Positions 12,262-20,727 of a DNA stretch of 64,000 nucleotides are shown one piece after another. The DNA is taken from contig NZ_CP102271.1 of NCBI RefSeq assembly GCF_025148785.1, positions 1,025,569 to 1,089,568 on the forward strand, read 5' to 3'. Made by a program: the position numbers and the translations under genes. The notes beneath the pieces were generated by a model that saw nothing but the letters and a program-made list of their open reading frames with translations, was not told the DNA's origin and searched no databases. The DNA is from Catenibacterium mitsuokai (GTDB lineage: Bacteria; Bacillota_I; Bacilli_A; Erysipelotrichales; Coprobacillaceae). Numbering within the stretch: position 1 is the stretch's first letter; each line of letters opens with the position of its first letter.

Positions 12262-12552
12262 ATGGACGATACAGATTTAATGTTGAAAAAACTAGGAAGA
12301 AAAACCATGTTCAACATCACTGACGAAGAAATGCCAGCATTAAGAGAACAGTATGAAGTATTCATGAGCCATGTACAGGCACTTGATGAAATTGATACTG
12401 AAGGTGTAGAACCTCTCGCATTCCCTTATGTGGTTGAAACAACATTCTTAAGAGAGGACGAACCTAATCATGTTATTAGTACAGAAGATGCATTAAAGAA
12501 TTGTAAGACTGTACAGCGCAATCAGATTAGAGTTCCAAAGGTGGTAGGATAA
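12262..12552 (+). CDS. gatC: Asp-tRNA(Asn)/Glu-tRNA(Gln) amidotransferase subunit GatC
   Basis: Small subunit (96 residues) that wraps around GatA and GatB in the amidotransferase converting Glu-tRNA(Gln) to Gln-tRNA(Gln). The helical N-terminus and the VEPLAFPY then LREDEP segments are typical of GatC. It has an AGGAGG binding site. Its stop overlaps the ATG of gatA by one base (TAATG). Confidence 0.93.
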   Translation: MDDTDLMLKKLGRKTMFNITDEEMPALREQYEVFMSHVQALDEIDTEGVEPLAFPYVVETTFLREDEPNHVISTEDALKNCKTVQRNQIRVPKVVG

Positions 12553-13994
12553 TGGTGACACATACTATTGAAGAATTACATGAACTTTTCAAAAGCGGAG
12601 AGTTAGATGTAAAAGAATATTATAAAGAATTATTTGAAGAAGCAAAGAAACAACAGGAAAGACTCAATGCTTTTGTAACTATTACTGAAGAAGAAGCATA
12701 CAAAGCAATTGAAGCACCTATGACTGATGATCTTTTATCACATATTCCATATGTATTAAAAGATAACTATAACACTAAAGGTATTAAGACAACTGCATCA
12801 AGTAAGATGCTTGCTGATTATGTACCAGTATTCAATGCACATGTTGTTGATTTATTAAATCAGCATGGTGTAGGTTTGGTAGGTAAGGCTTCTATGGATG
12901 AACTTGCTATGGGTGGTACAAACAAATCAGCACTTACTGGTCCAGTACATAACCCTTGGGATACAAGACGTATTTCCGGTGGTTCATCAGGAGGATCTGC
13001 AGCACTTGTTGCAAGTGGTCTTATTCCATTCGCATTAGGTAGTGATACAGGTGACTCAATCAGAAAGCCAGCTGGATTCTGTGGTATTGTTGGTTTCAAG
13101 CCAACTTGGGGCAGAATCTCTCGTTATGGTGTTATTCCTTATGCATCTTCATTAGACCATGTAGGTGCATTTACTAGAAATGTGCGTGATATGGCTATTG
13201 TGACTGAAGCATTAGCAGGTAGAGATAACCGCGATATGACTTCATCAAATAGAGAAGTACCACATTATTTAGAAAACTTAACAACTGATATTTCTGACTT
13301 AAAGATTGGTGTTTTAACTACTGTATCTAATGAAGTAAGAAATGAAGAAGTAAAGAAGACTTTTGAAAATGTTGTTGAAACATTAAAGTCTCTTGGTGCA
13401 ACAGTTGAAGATGTTGAAATGGATAAGAAGCTTATGAAGACTTTACTTCCAACATATACAATTATTGCGAACTCAGAAGCAACAAGTAACCATTCATGCT
13501 TAGATGGAGTCAAGTATGGAGATAGACAGCAGGGGGATACTCCTGATGACGTTATGATCAATTCTCGTACTGATGGTTTTGGTGATCATATTAAGAGAAG
13601 ATTTATTCTAGGTAACTTAGCTCTTGCCACTGAAAATCAGGAAAAGATGTTCAGAAAAGCACAGAGAGTAAGAAGACTTGTTGTAGATGAATTAAATAAG
13701 ATCTATGAAAACTATGATATCATCATTGCACCTAATGGTGGAGGTGTTGCACCTTTAATTGATGAAGCAGCTGAAGATTACTTAAGCGATGAATATATTA
13801 TTCTTGAAAACTGGTTATGTCTTGCTAACTTTGCAGGTACACCATCTATCTCTATTCCTTCTGGATTTGTAGATAATATGCCAGTGGCTGTTAATATCTC
13901 AGGACGTATTTTTGAAGAACAGACTGTCTTGAATGTTGCTTATGCATTAGAAGAAGCATTAGGATTCAAGAACCAGTATAAGAGGGAGGACTAA
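12552..13994 (+). CDS. gatA: amidotransferase subunit GatA (amidase)
   Basis: Amidase-signature subunit that releases ammonia from Gln. The Ser-cisSer-Lys triad can be placed as K70 (YVLKDNY), S145 (GGSSGGSAA) and S169 (GSDTGDSIRK), with the same spacing as in characterised GatA. The segment around the nucleophile reads GSDTGDSIRKPAGF where most bacteria have GSDTGGSIRQPAA; the catalytic Ser is kept. Length 480. It is coupled to gatC and lies two bases before gatB. Confidence 0.94.
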   Translation: MVTHTIEELHELFKSGELDVKEYYKELFEEAKKQQERLNAFVTITEEEAYKAIEAPMTDDLLSHIPYVLKDNYNTKGIKTTASSKMLADYVPVFNAHVVDLLNQHGVGLVGKASMDELAMGGTNKSALTGPVHNPWDTRRISGGSSGGSAALVASGLIPFALGSDTGDSIRKPAGFCGIVGFKPTWGRISRYGVIPYASSLDHVGAFTRNVRDMAIVTEALAGRDNRDMTSSNREVPHYLENLTTDISDLKIGVLTTVSNEVRNEEVKKTFENVVETLKSLGATVEDVEMDKKLMKTLLPTYTIIANSEATSNHSCLDGVKYGDRQQGDTPDDVMINSRTDGFGDHIKRRFILGNLALATENQEKMFRKAQRVRRLVVDELNKIYENYDIIIAPNGGGVAPLIDEAAEDYLSDEYIILENWLCLANFAGTPSISIPSGFVDNMPVAVNISGRIFEEQTVLNVAYALEEALGFKNQYKRED

Positions 13995-13996
13995 AG

Positions 13997-15430
13997 ATGG
14001 ATTACGAAAGAGTCATCGGGCTAGAAGTACATTGCGAATTAAAGACTAATTCAAAGATGTTCTCTGCTTCGCCAGTTACATTTGGTGAAGATCCAAATAC
14101 AATGATCAATGAAGTAGACATGGGGATGACAGGAACATTACCATGCTTAAATAAAAGAGGTGTAGAATTCGCTATTCGTGTATGCCATGCATTACATATG
14201 GAAATTGATGAATTACTCTGCTTTGACCGTAAGAATTATTACTATTCTGACCTTCCTAAAGGTTTCCAGATTACTCAGGATAAAAGACCGATTGGACGTA
14301 ATGGTTATTTAATGATTGAAGTCGATGGAGAAGAAAAGCGTATCGATATCGAAAGATTACATATGGAAGAAGATACTGCAAAACAGCTTCATTTAACTGA
14401 TTATTCATTAATCGATTACAACCGTGCAGGTATTCCACTTATCGAAATCGTTACTAAGCCTTGTATCCGTTCAGGTAAAGAAGCAAGTGCTTATCTTGAA
14501 GCATTAAGACAGGTATTCTTATATACAGAAGTATCTGATGCAAAGCTTGAAGAAGGTTCTATGCGTTGTGACGTCAATGTTTCCATTCGTCCATTTGGTC
14601 AGGAAGCATTTGGTACACGTACAGAAATCAAAAACTTAAACTCTATCAGCAACGTTCAGAAGGCAATCGATTATGAAGCGGGACGTCAGCAGGAAGTTAT
14701 TGAATCTGGAGGAGAAGTCCTTCAGGAAACAAGAAGATATGATGAAGTAGAAAAAATCACTACAGTCATGCGTTCTAAAGGGGATGCAGTAGACTATAAG
14801 TACTATACTGAACCAAATATCTTACCAATTAGACTCGATCATGCATGGGTAGAAAGAATTAAGAATGAATTACCTATGATGGCTGGAGAAAGAGAAAAGC
14901 ATTACGAAGAGGAATATGGTATTCCTAAGGTAGATGCTAAGATTCTTGTTTCTACTAAGTCTATGTCTGATTACTTCAATGAAGTTATTAAATATACTAA
15001 GAATTACAAGAATGCATCTAACTGGTTATTAGGTGATGTATTGGCTTTCTTAAATAAGAACAATCAGTCTTATGATGATATTGAATTAAATCCAGAATAC
15101 CTTGCTAAGCTAATCAATTTCATCGAAGATGGTACAATCTCTTCTAAACAGGCTAAGAAAGTTTTTGAACCAATGATGACAGAAAATAAAGATCCTGAAA
15201 AGATCATTGAAGAAAAGGGTATGAAACAGATTTCTGACCCTAATGCTTTGAAAACTATGGCGAATGAAGTATTAGATGCAAACCCACAGTCTATTGAAGA
15301 CTATGCAAATGGTAAAGACCGTGCAGTAGGATTCTTAGTAGGACAGGTTATGAAGAAGTCTAGAGGTCAGGCTAACCCTGGAATGGTTAACAAGTTACTT
15401 GTTGAACTTCTTAAAGAAAGAATTAAATAA
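13997..15430 (+). CDS. gatB: amidotransferase subunit GatB
   Basis: Kinase/transamidase subunit that activates the glutamyl-tRNA and amidates it. The start YERVIGLEVHCELKT, the SDLPKGFQITQ and HMEEDTAKQ segments, and the C-terminal YqeY-like tail (DYANGKDRAVGFLVGQVMK) are family landmarks. 477 residues, normal length. It closes the gatCAB operon; no clear hairpin terminator follows it. Confidence 0.95.
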   Translation: MDYERVIGLEVHCELKTNSKMFSASPVTFGEDPNTMINEVDMGMTGTLPCLNKRGVEFAIRVCHALHMEIDELLCFDRKNYYYSDLPKGFQITQDKRPIGRNGYLMIEVDGEEKRIDIERLHMEEDTAKQLHLTDYSLIDYNRAGIPLIEIVTKPCIRSGKEASAYLEALRQVFLYTEVSDAKLEEGSMRCDVNVSIRPFGQEAFGTRTEIKNLNSISNVQKAIDYEAGRQQEVIESGGEVLQETRRYDEVEKITTVMRSKGDAVDYKYYTEPNILPIRLDHAWVERIKNELPMMAGEREKHYEEEYGIPKVDAKILVSTKSMSDYFNEVIKYTKNYKNASNWLLGDVLAFLNKNNQSYDDIELNPEYLAKLINFIEDGTISSKQAKKVFEPMMTENKDPEKIIEEKGMKQISDPNALKTMANEVLDANPQSIEDYANGKDRAVGFLVGQVMKKSRGQANPGMVNKLLVELLKERIK

Positions 15431-15484
15431 CTATACTTTACTTTATTTCTTTGGTAAAATAGAAGGGTAAAGTAGGTGATTAAT

Positions 15485-16141
15485 GTGTCCAAAGAAAGAT
15501 TTCATTTTGATGATGAAGAAGAAGTAGTTATCCAGACACCTAAGAAGAAAGCTGAAAAGAAGCCAACTCCTAAAGAAATGGGTATTGAACCTTCTAAAGA
15601 ACCAAAAAAGAAAATTCAAACTAAATATATTGTGCTTGGAATCGTTGCAGTACTTGTACTTGCATTCGGAATCTATTTATATAGTGCTTTAAAGGATGAA
15701 GGACCTGTATACGGTGACCGCTGTGAAGGACTTGTAACAGTTCAAAAAAGTGTTTTAGATGACACAATGAATGAAGCAAAGTCTAAATACAGTTCTATTG
15801 CATCTATTGATATTGAAACAGCATGTAAGCAGTTCAAGGTAGATATTGTCTTTAATAATGGCACATCTGCAAAGACTGCAGAAGAAGTTTCAAAAGAAGT
15901 TGTGAAAATCCTTGATTCAAAAGGTGGTCAATCTGCTTATGAAGGATCTTCTTATTCAGAATTATTGAATAAGCATAATGGCGTAAAGCAGTATGAAGTG
16001 AATTTTTATCTAACTGGTGGTAATGATACAGATTATCCAATCTATGGTACTAAGCAGGCTGGTAAAGATGATATCGGATTTACTCTTTCATCAGTAAAGG
16101 ATCAGGAAACAACAAATAAAGCGAAAGCAACTGAGCAATAA
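15485..16141 (+). CDS. single-pass membrane protein of unknown function
   Basis: About 218 residues: an acidic/Lys-rich cytoplasmic segment (1-45), one transmembrane helix (YIVLGIVAVLVLAFGIYLYS) and an extracellular domain of about 150 residues with one Cys pair. I do not recognise a family. The start is uncertain: GTG at 15476 (MINVSK) and GTG at 15485 (MSKERF) are possible; AGTAGG spaced 8 bases before 15485 favours the latter. TAAAAT at 15455-15460 may be a -10 element. A strong terminator follows. The position between gatB and rlmD suggests a conserved chromosomal gene rather than cargo. Confidence 0.6.
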   Translation: MSKERFHFDDEEEVVIQTPKKKAEKKPTPKEMGIEPSKEPKKKIQTKYIVLGIVAVLVLAFGIYLYSALKDEGPVYGDRCEGLVTVQKSVLDDTMNEAKSKYSSIASIDIETACKQFKVDIVFNNGTSAKTAEEVSKEVVKILDSKGGQSAYEGSSYSELLNKHNGVKQYEVNFYLTGGNDTDYPIYGTKQAGKDDIGFTLSSVKDQETTNKAKATEQ

Positions 16142-16146
16142 AATGA

Positions 16147-16172
16147 AAAGCGATTTCTAATCGCTTTTTTTT
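16147..16172 (+). terminator. intrinsic terminator
   Basis: Nine-base stem AAAGCGATT / AATCGCTTT with a three-base loop, followed by a run of T. It ends the transcript of the membrane protein before rlmD. Confidence 0.9.
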
Positions 16173-16188
16173 GACGAGGAGGATATAT

Positions 16189-17535
16189 ATGAATAAGAGA
16201 GATAAGTTTATAGGTGAATGTATCGATTATACACATGATGGTTTAGGTGTTGTAAAGCAGGATAATACAACTATTTTTGTAAAGAATCTATTACTTCATG
16301 AAGTGGCTGAAATAGAAGTTATCAAGGTGCTTAAGAGCTATTGTGTAGGAAGAGTAGTGGAATTAAAGACACCTTCTAGTGAACGAATAGAGCCAAAATG
16401 TGAGTGTTTTAAGCAGTGTGGTGGCTGTTCTTTAATGCATATGTCAGATTGTGAACAGCAGTCTTTTAAGACAAATAGAGTAAAAGAAACATTCTTAAAG
16501 ATTGCTCATCAGGATCTGGAAGTAAATGACTGTTTGATGGACATGGACCCTTATCATTATCGTAATAAGGTGCAGGTTCCTTTTGGTAAGAAGGATGGTC
16601 ATATAGTCTCTGGATTCTATAAAGCACGTACAAACGATATCATTAATAACGATTACTGTCTTATTCAGAATGAATTCTCTAATAAGGTCATTAAACGCAT
16701 TAAAGAACTCTTTGAAGAGTATCATATCCAGCCTTATGATAAAATTACTAAATCAGGTAATATAAAGCATGTCTTAACTAAGACAAGCTATCATAAGAAT
16801 GAAGCGATGGTTGTATTTATCTCTTATAAAAAGAAGATTCCACATATTCATGAAATCATTGATATTTTAACGAATGAATATCCAGAAATACGTACAATTA
16901 TTCAGAATATCAATCCACGTCATGACAATGTGATATTAGGCGAAGAAGAAAAAGTATTATATGGTGAAGGGTATATTGAAGATACACTTCTAGGTAATAC
17001 TTATAAGATTTCTATGAAGTCTTTCTATCAGATTAATCCAAGACAGGTAGAAGTACTTTATTCTAAGGCCATTGAATATGCAAAATTTAAACCAACGGAT
17101 GTCGTTATTGATGCGTATTGTGGTATAGGTACTATTTCTTTGACTCTCGCGAAACATGTGAAGAAGGTTTATGGTGTAGAAGTCGTTCCACAGGCAATTG
17201 TAGATGCAAAAGAGAATGCTGAAAGAAATCATATTACAAATGCTGAATTTGTATGCGATGATGCAGGTCATTTCATGACTGAATTTGTAGAAAGAAATGA
17301 AAAGGTGGATTGTGTTATGGTGGATCCACCTAGAAAAGGATGTTCTACTGAATTCCTAGAAAGATTGACTACACTTTCTCCTGAACGTATTGTCTATATT
17401 TCATGTAATGTAGCGACTCAGGCAAGAGATTTAACTTATTTAGTAGAAAAGGGATATAAGCCTTTAAACGTACAGCCGGTAGATATGTTCCCACATACGC
17501 CCCACATCGAAAATATTTTATTGTTGAGTAAATAA
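16189..17535 (+). CDS. rlmD: 23S rRNA (uracil-C5)-methyltransferase, RlmD/RlmCD family
   Basis: Makes 5-methyluridine in 23S rRNA. An N-terminal TRAM domain is followed by a four-Cys [4Fe-4S] motif (CECFKQCGGC ... DCEQQ), the SAM loop DAYCGIGTISL, DPPRKGC and the catalytic Cys in YISCNVATQARDL. ATG 16189 (MNKRDKFIGE) is chosen because AGGAGG lies 8 bases upstream; the open frame begins earlier at a TTG inside that site. 448 residues. The last codons (ENILLLSK and stop) lie in a 30-base sequence repeated at 25170-25199, so the 3' end looks like an integration site. Confidence 0.93.
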   Translation: MNKRDKFIGECIDYTHDGLGVVKQDNTTIFVKNLLLHEVAEIEVIKVLKSYCVGRVVELKTPSSERIEPKCECFKQCGGCSLMHMSDCEQQSFKTNRVKETFLKIAHQDLEVNDCLMDMDPYHYRNKVQVPFGKKDGHIVSGFYKARTNDIINNDYCLIQNEFSNKVIKRIKELFEEYHIQPYDKITKSGNIKHVLTKTSYHKNEAMVVFISYKKKIPHIHEIIDILTNEYPEIRTIIQNINPRHDNVILGEEEKVLYGEGYIEDTLLGNTYKISMKSFYQINPRQVEVLYSKAIEYAKFKPTDVVIDAYCGIGTISLTLAKHVKKVYGVEVVPQAIVDAKENAERNHITNAEFVCDDAGHFMTEFVERNEKVDCVMVDPPRKGCSTEFLERLTTLSPERIVYISCNVATQARDLTYLVEKGYKPLNVQPVDMFPHTPHIENILLLSK

Positions 17536-17538
17536 TAT
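17509..17538 (+). repeat. candidate attachment site, left copy (rlmD 3' end)
   Basis: These 30 bases cover the last nine codons of rlmD including the stop and match 25170-25199 at 26 of 30 positions. All four differences are transitions in third codon positions. The 3' end of this methyltransferase gene (rumA) is a known integration site of some conjugative elements in streptococci, which supports the reading as attL; this remains inference. Confidence 0.5.
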
Positions 17539-17779
17539 GTTCCCATTTGATGACGATCCACATACTGCCTGCATAGTATGTAGGCATGTATTAAATAAAG
17601 AAGAAGCTATTACTTATATAACTCATGATGAAGATGGTATGTGGCAGTTCTTATGTGATAAAGAACATTCTATGGATGATGCAAGGATTGTATCTTTAGA
17701 AGAAGTCTATGCATTAGACCCTTCTATTGGTGAAGTAGCAGATATGCCTTGTGGTTGTTTTTTTAATAAAAAGAAATAA
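17537..17779 (+). CDS. small DUF2185-like protein
   Basis: An 80-residue protein with five cysteines. The central and C-terminal part (MWQFLCDKEHSMDD, YALDPSIGEVADMPCGCFF) resembles DUF2185 proteins, some of which are immunity-like. The ATG follows the rlmD stop by one base and no clear binding site is seen, so translation is probably coupled to rlmD. If the 30-base repeat at its start is a true attachment site, this gene is the first gene of the inserted island rather than part of the rlmD unit. Confidence 0.6.
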   Translation: MFPFDDDPHTACIVCRHVLNKEEAITYITHDEDGMWQFLCDKEHSMDDARIVSLEEVYALDPSIGEVADMPCGCFFNKKK

Positions 17780-17900
17780 TGTAATGAATCCTCTTATGTA
17801 GGGAAGTTAATCTTTAGAAAAAAGAAGAATTAGATCTTGTAATGAATTTTTGTCTTAAGTTGATAAGTGAAGCGATGAAGTTTTTCCCGGATTAAGAGAA

Positions 17901-17950
17901 AAAAGCAACAGTTACTGAAGTGCTAAAAGCAAATCAGACTGTTGCTTTTT
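17901..17950. terminator. bidirectional terminator
   Basis: AAAAGCAACAGT and ACTGTTGCTTTTT form a 12-base stem with a long loop; T runs occur on both strands. It lies between the converging small gene at 17537-17779 and the acetyltransferase-like gene on the minus strand. Confidence 0.8.
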
Positions 17951-17962
17951 ATGTGTTTATAA

Positions 17963-18571
17963 TCAAATAAACTTCAAAAGCTGATGTAAAGTGTGTGGTT
18001 CAGTGTTTTTTGAAGTAGTAATACGAGTATCAAATGGCTTAAAATGATTCTTTGTATAAAAACTCAGAAGAAATTCATTATCTTCACATTCAAGAAACTC
18101 AATAACGCCACCTACAGAATGTTTGATACTAGATATAGTTTCTAGTGCAAATCCCAATAGAATATTTCCTGAGATTTGTTTGTTCATCGGAAGAGAATAG
18201 TTCTTTCCTAACTGTGCAATCAAGTAAGCCGCTGTGGTATAGGACTGTGTTTCTTCATTTAAAATACTGACACGTGACAGCTTTTTTGCCATTGTTTTGC
18301 TGATGTTTGAAGCACGGATTGAGATTGGTTTTACTGTAAGTGAAAAATATCCAACTAATGAAGCATCTTCATCATCAAACACTAGATAAGTAACGGATTG
18401 ATCTTTTTTGGTAAATTCAATCGCATTATGTGACAAAAAGTATTCTACATCCGGATTATTTGGACAAGAAAAATCGGAGAGCAAATCGTAAAGACTTTCC
18501 TCTCCGATATATGTCAGTTCATCTTTATCCAAATATGCTCGAATATTTACGGTTAAATATCTACTAGACAT
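17963..18571 (-). CDS. GNAT acetyltransferase-like protein, possible toxin
   Basis: 202 residues with a GNAT-like layout: a substrate strand (VTYLVFDDEDASLVGYFSL), a helical acetyl-CoA segment around AYLIAQLGKNYSLP and a C-terminal strand-helix-strand (EFLECEDNEFLLSFYTKNHFKPF) that is typical of GNAT ends. It starts inside the preceding 61-residue gene (8-base overlap). Acetyltransferase toxins that block aminoacyl-tRNA are commonly encoded right after a small DNA-binding antitoxin, which fits here. A housekeeping acetyltransferase is the alternative. Toxicity is inferred from context only. Confidence 0.6.
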   Translation of the reverse strand: MSSRYLTVNIRAYLDKDELTYIGEESLYDLLSDFSCPNNPDVEYFLSHNAIEFTKKDQSVTYLVFDDEDASLVGYFSLTVKPISIRASNISKTMAKKLSRVSILNEETQSYTTAAYLIAQLGKNYSLPMNKQISGNILLGFALETISSIKHSVGGVIEFLECEDNEFLLSFYTKNHFKPFDTRITTSKNTEPHTLHQLLKFI

Positions 18572-18749
18572 GTTTTTTCTTCCTTTTTGCCATTAAAGCT
18601 AAGATTTCCTGTGGGTTTGTTAACTGACGTCCAGGGAGCGTCTGCTTTGGTGTACGGTCACGATCTGCTTCGTCAATTGCTTCTACAAAACGCTTTACGC
18701 TATCGGGATTAGATATAACAAAATTATGAGTAATACTTGAACTAGCCAT
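18564..18749 (-). CDS. small antitoxin-like protein paired with the GNAT gene
   Basis: 61 residues: MASSSITHNFVISNPDSVKRF followed by an alternating charged helix and a C-terminal basic tail (LMAKRKKKHV). Similar short proteins precede GNAT-type genes in many Firmicutes. AGGAGGTGTTAG lies upstream of the ATG on the minus strand. It overlaps the next gene by eight bases. A palindrome upstream (18876-18890) could be its operator. The DNA-binding role is inferred. Confidence 0.55.
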   Translation of the reverse strand: MASSSITHNFVISNPDSVKRFVEAIDEADRDRTPKQTLPGRQLTNPQEILALMAKRKKKHV

Positions 18750-18875
18750 ACTAACACCTCCTTTTAATTGGCCTTTTTATAGTTTATGCAATGTGAGATG
18801 AGAATATAATCTCGAGAACAAAAATTAATTTAAAATTGTAAATAAGCCAATTATTTAGAAGTCAACAATGGTTGG

Positions 18876-18890
18876 CGTTATTATATAACG
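18876..18890 (-). promoter_or_regulatory. palindromic candidate operator overlapping a -10 box
   Basis: CGTTATTATATAACG is a perfect inverted repeat with a three-base centre. On the minus strand it contains TATAAT (18885-18880), about 130 bases before the antitoxin-like gene. This arrangement is expected for an autoregulated toxin-antitoxin promoter. The -35 is weak. Confidence 0.4.
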
Positions 18891-18938
18891 GAACTGTTGT
18901 ATTTCTGTTTTAATTATACGATTAATGGAGAAATGCGT

Positions 18939-18951
18939 CAATATGGATATA
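18939..18951 (+). repeat. 13-bp direct repeat, left flank of the IS30-type element
   Basis: CAATATGGATATA occurs here and again at 20715-20727, exactly outside the terminal inverted repeats, as expected for a target duplication. Confidence 0.8.
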
Positions 18952-18952
18952 G

Positions 18953-20713
18953 CTAAAGTGAAAAGTTAAATTCCACTTTAAAACAGAACGAAACAAATGT
19001 GGAATTTACTCGTTCAGGATAATGTTTTCATAAGAATATCGGATATTAAGTCTGATATTCTTTTTGTTTTAGAAATGGAAATTAGTCATACGTATATAAG
19101 AAGTGTGACTTTAATCACAGAAATCATTGTATTTTAAGGCACAATAAAGCTATGGAATTTCGTTCATTTTTTTCGGGTGTAAGACTAAATTCCACTTTAA
19201 CTGCATGTGCTATTGTCAGTCTGCATCTCATGTTTCATACATTCTCCGAATGATTTTAGTTATCTTCTTTTAATAAATATGGTTTTAAAATTATTTCATC
19301 ATTTTCTATTTTCTTGATTCCAAATTCTATGAATTTCTTATATAAATCTGGACTTAGGAACTCCATCATCTCCAGCGGTGACTTTCCTTTTAGGTTCTCC
19401 TTTGGCTGGGAATTGATGTGGGATGCCATGAGGTTAGCCTTCTCCTGTGAATCAAAACCGAGATCCTTGAGATCTGCTTCTTTAGGGCATATGTAACGTA
19501 TCTCTTTGTGGTTGTTCTCAAGACTTCCTTTCTGGCATGATTGCATAGGATCACAGTAAAAGACATGAGTCCTCATGCTGCCATCATTGTCCTTTTCTAG
19601 TCCATCTGCATCTGAGAATTCAGTACCTCTATCTGTCTTGATGACCTCCACTTCCTTTACAAAAAGGTTTTTTCCTAATATTGATTCAAGAAGGGCTACG
19701 CCTTCAACCATAGCCTTTGCAGTCTTCTCTTCATGGTATATAATGAACATGAAAGAGTAAGACAGGAACTTAAAAGTCTGCATGAAGGGACCGCTTTGCC
19801 CATTGTAGACGGTATCCATCTCGACAATACTAACGTTGTCATGATCGTCAGTATATGAGATGAAATCCTTATAGGTGCGGCCTATCAGGAACTTTCTGTC
19901 TTCTCTTTTTTTATATTTGACAGAATCCTTCTTTGATATTCTTCTTGTCTTGACTCTTAAGTCAATATCAAGCAGGCCGAACTGTCTAAATACGCCAGAT
20001 TCTATGTAATTGTATAATGTCTTTTCAGAAATATTCAGTTCAGGATGAGAAGTGATGATCTGATATGGTGAATGACCCTTCTTAACAAGAGGGACAATGA
20101 CATCAGCTAAAGCCTTAAGTTCGCTGTATGTCATGTTTATTCCTTCTCTTGATTCAATGAGATCAGCCATATATTCCTTATTGGCGAGATCTGCAGAATA
20201 TGTGAACTTGTCAAATCTACAGTGCTGGAATTTAGGACACCCGTTGCAGGCACCAGGAGATCTGTCTCTTCGCTTGCATTTAAAAACTACCAAATCAGCA
20301 CAATCCTTACATACATGATGATGCTTGCATCTGTCCTTGTTGGCACATGCAGGATCAAAACTGCAGTAATGTGAATGTTTTCTATGTGCCTTTATTTCTT
20401 TGCCTATAGTTGATTTATCCTTCCCAAGAGTTGCAGCGATAGAAGCCTTGGTAGCACCATTTTCTATCCCTCTCTCAATGATTTGTCTTTCTGAAAGAGT
20501 AAGATGTAAATTCTTATTTGATTTAGCCATGATAATCAGCCTTTCATGAAATAGAGAAACAGACATCACGGTAATTATATACCTGAAGGAGAAAATTCAA
20601 CTATTGAAGGTGTAAAAGTAAATTCAACTGTAAGAGTAAAATCAACTGGAAAGATGTGAAAGACTAAACGCAACTTTGACCCGCCTAAAGTGGAATTTAA
20701 CTTTTCACTTTAG
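18953..20713 (-). mobile_element. IS30-family insertion element with perfect 28-bp terminal inverted repeats
   Basis: The ends 18953-18980 and 20686-20713 are exact reverse complements over 28 bases. Flanking 13-base direct repeats and one intact transposase gene on the minus strand show a complete, probably recent insertion of about 1.76 kb. Inside, shorter copies of the end motif (TAAATTCCACTTTAA near 19188, and several TAAATTCAACT-like copies at 20600-20680) may be extra transposase binding sites. The stretch 18981-19255 holds no gene; a hairpin AAGAATATC / GATATTCTT near 19032-19064 with a following T run may block read-through from outside. Confidence 0.9.
19256..20530 (-). CDS. IS30 family transposase
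   Basis: 424 residues from the ATG at 20530 (MAKSNKNLHLTLSERQII), preceded by GAAAGG; the open frame extends 13 codons further to a poorer start. An N-terminal helix-turn-helix (ATKASIAATLGKDKSTIGKEI) is followed by an eight-Cys/His cluster (FDPACANKDRCKHHHVCKDC ... CNGCPKFQHC) and the DDE core: VEMDTV, KTDRGTEF and ENNHKEIRYICPK. All catalytic residues are present and there is no frameshift, so the enzyme is probably active. The long Cys-rich insert is larger than in classical IS30. Confidence 0.93.
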   Translation of the reverse strand: MAKSNKNLHLTLSERQIIERGIENGATKASIAATLGKDKSTIGKEIKAHRKHSHYCSFDPACANKDRCKHHHVCKDCADLVVFKCKRRDRSPGACNGCPKFQHCRFDKFTYSADLANKEYMADLIESREGINMTYSELKALADVIVPLVKKGHSPYQIITSHPELNISEKTLYNYIESGVFRQFGLLDIDLRVKTRRISKKDSVKYKKREDRKFLIGRTYKDFISYTDDHDNVSIVEMDTVYNGQSGPFMQTFKFLSYSFMFIIYHEEKTAKAMVEGVALLESILGKNLFVKEVEVIKTDRGTEFSDADGLEKDNDGSMRTHVFYCDPMQSCQKGSLENNHKEIRYICPKEADLKDLGFDSQEKANLMASHINSQPKENLKGKSPLEMMEFLSPDLYKKFIEFGIKKIENDEIILKPYLLKEDN

Positions 20714-20714
20714 A

Positions 20715-20727
20715 CAATATGGATATA
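20715..20727 (+). repeat. 13-bp direct repeat, right flank of the IS30-type element
   Basis: Second copy of CAATATGGATATA. Three bases further the chromosome continues with AGTGAAAAGTT, which resembles the outer end of the element itself and may have guided insertion. Confidence 0.8.

Noticed and set aside
12860-13561. Minus-strand frames opposite gatA and similar long frames opposite other housekeeping genes
   Set aside because: They have no ribosome binding sites and mirror the codon bias of the real genes on the other strand.
17780-17900. A small gene between the DUF2185-like gene and the bidirectional terminator
   Set aside because: No start with a ribosome binding site and no frame longer than about 20 codons.
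20580-20690. A CRISPR-like array from repeated TAAATTCAACT motifs
   Set aside because: The copies are short, imperfect, without constant spacing, and lie inside the IS30-type element.
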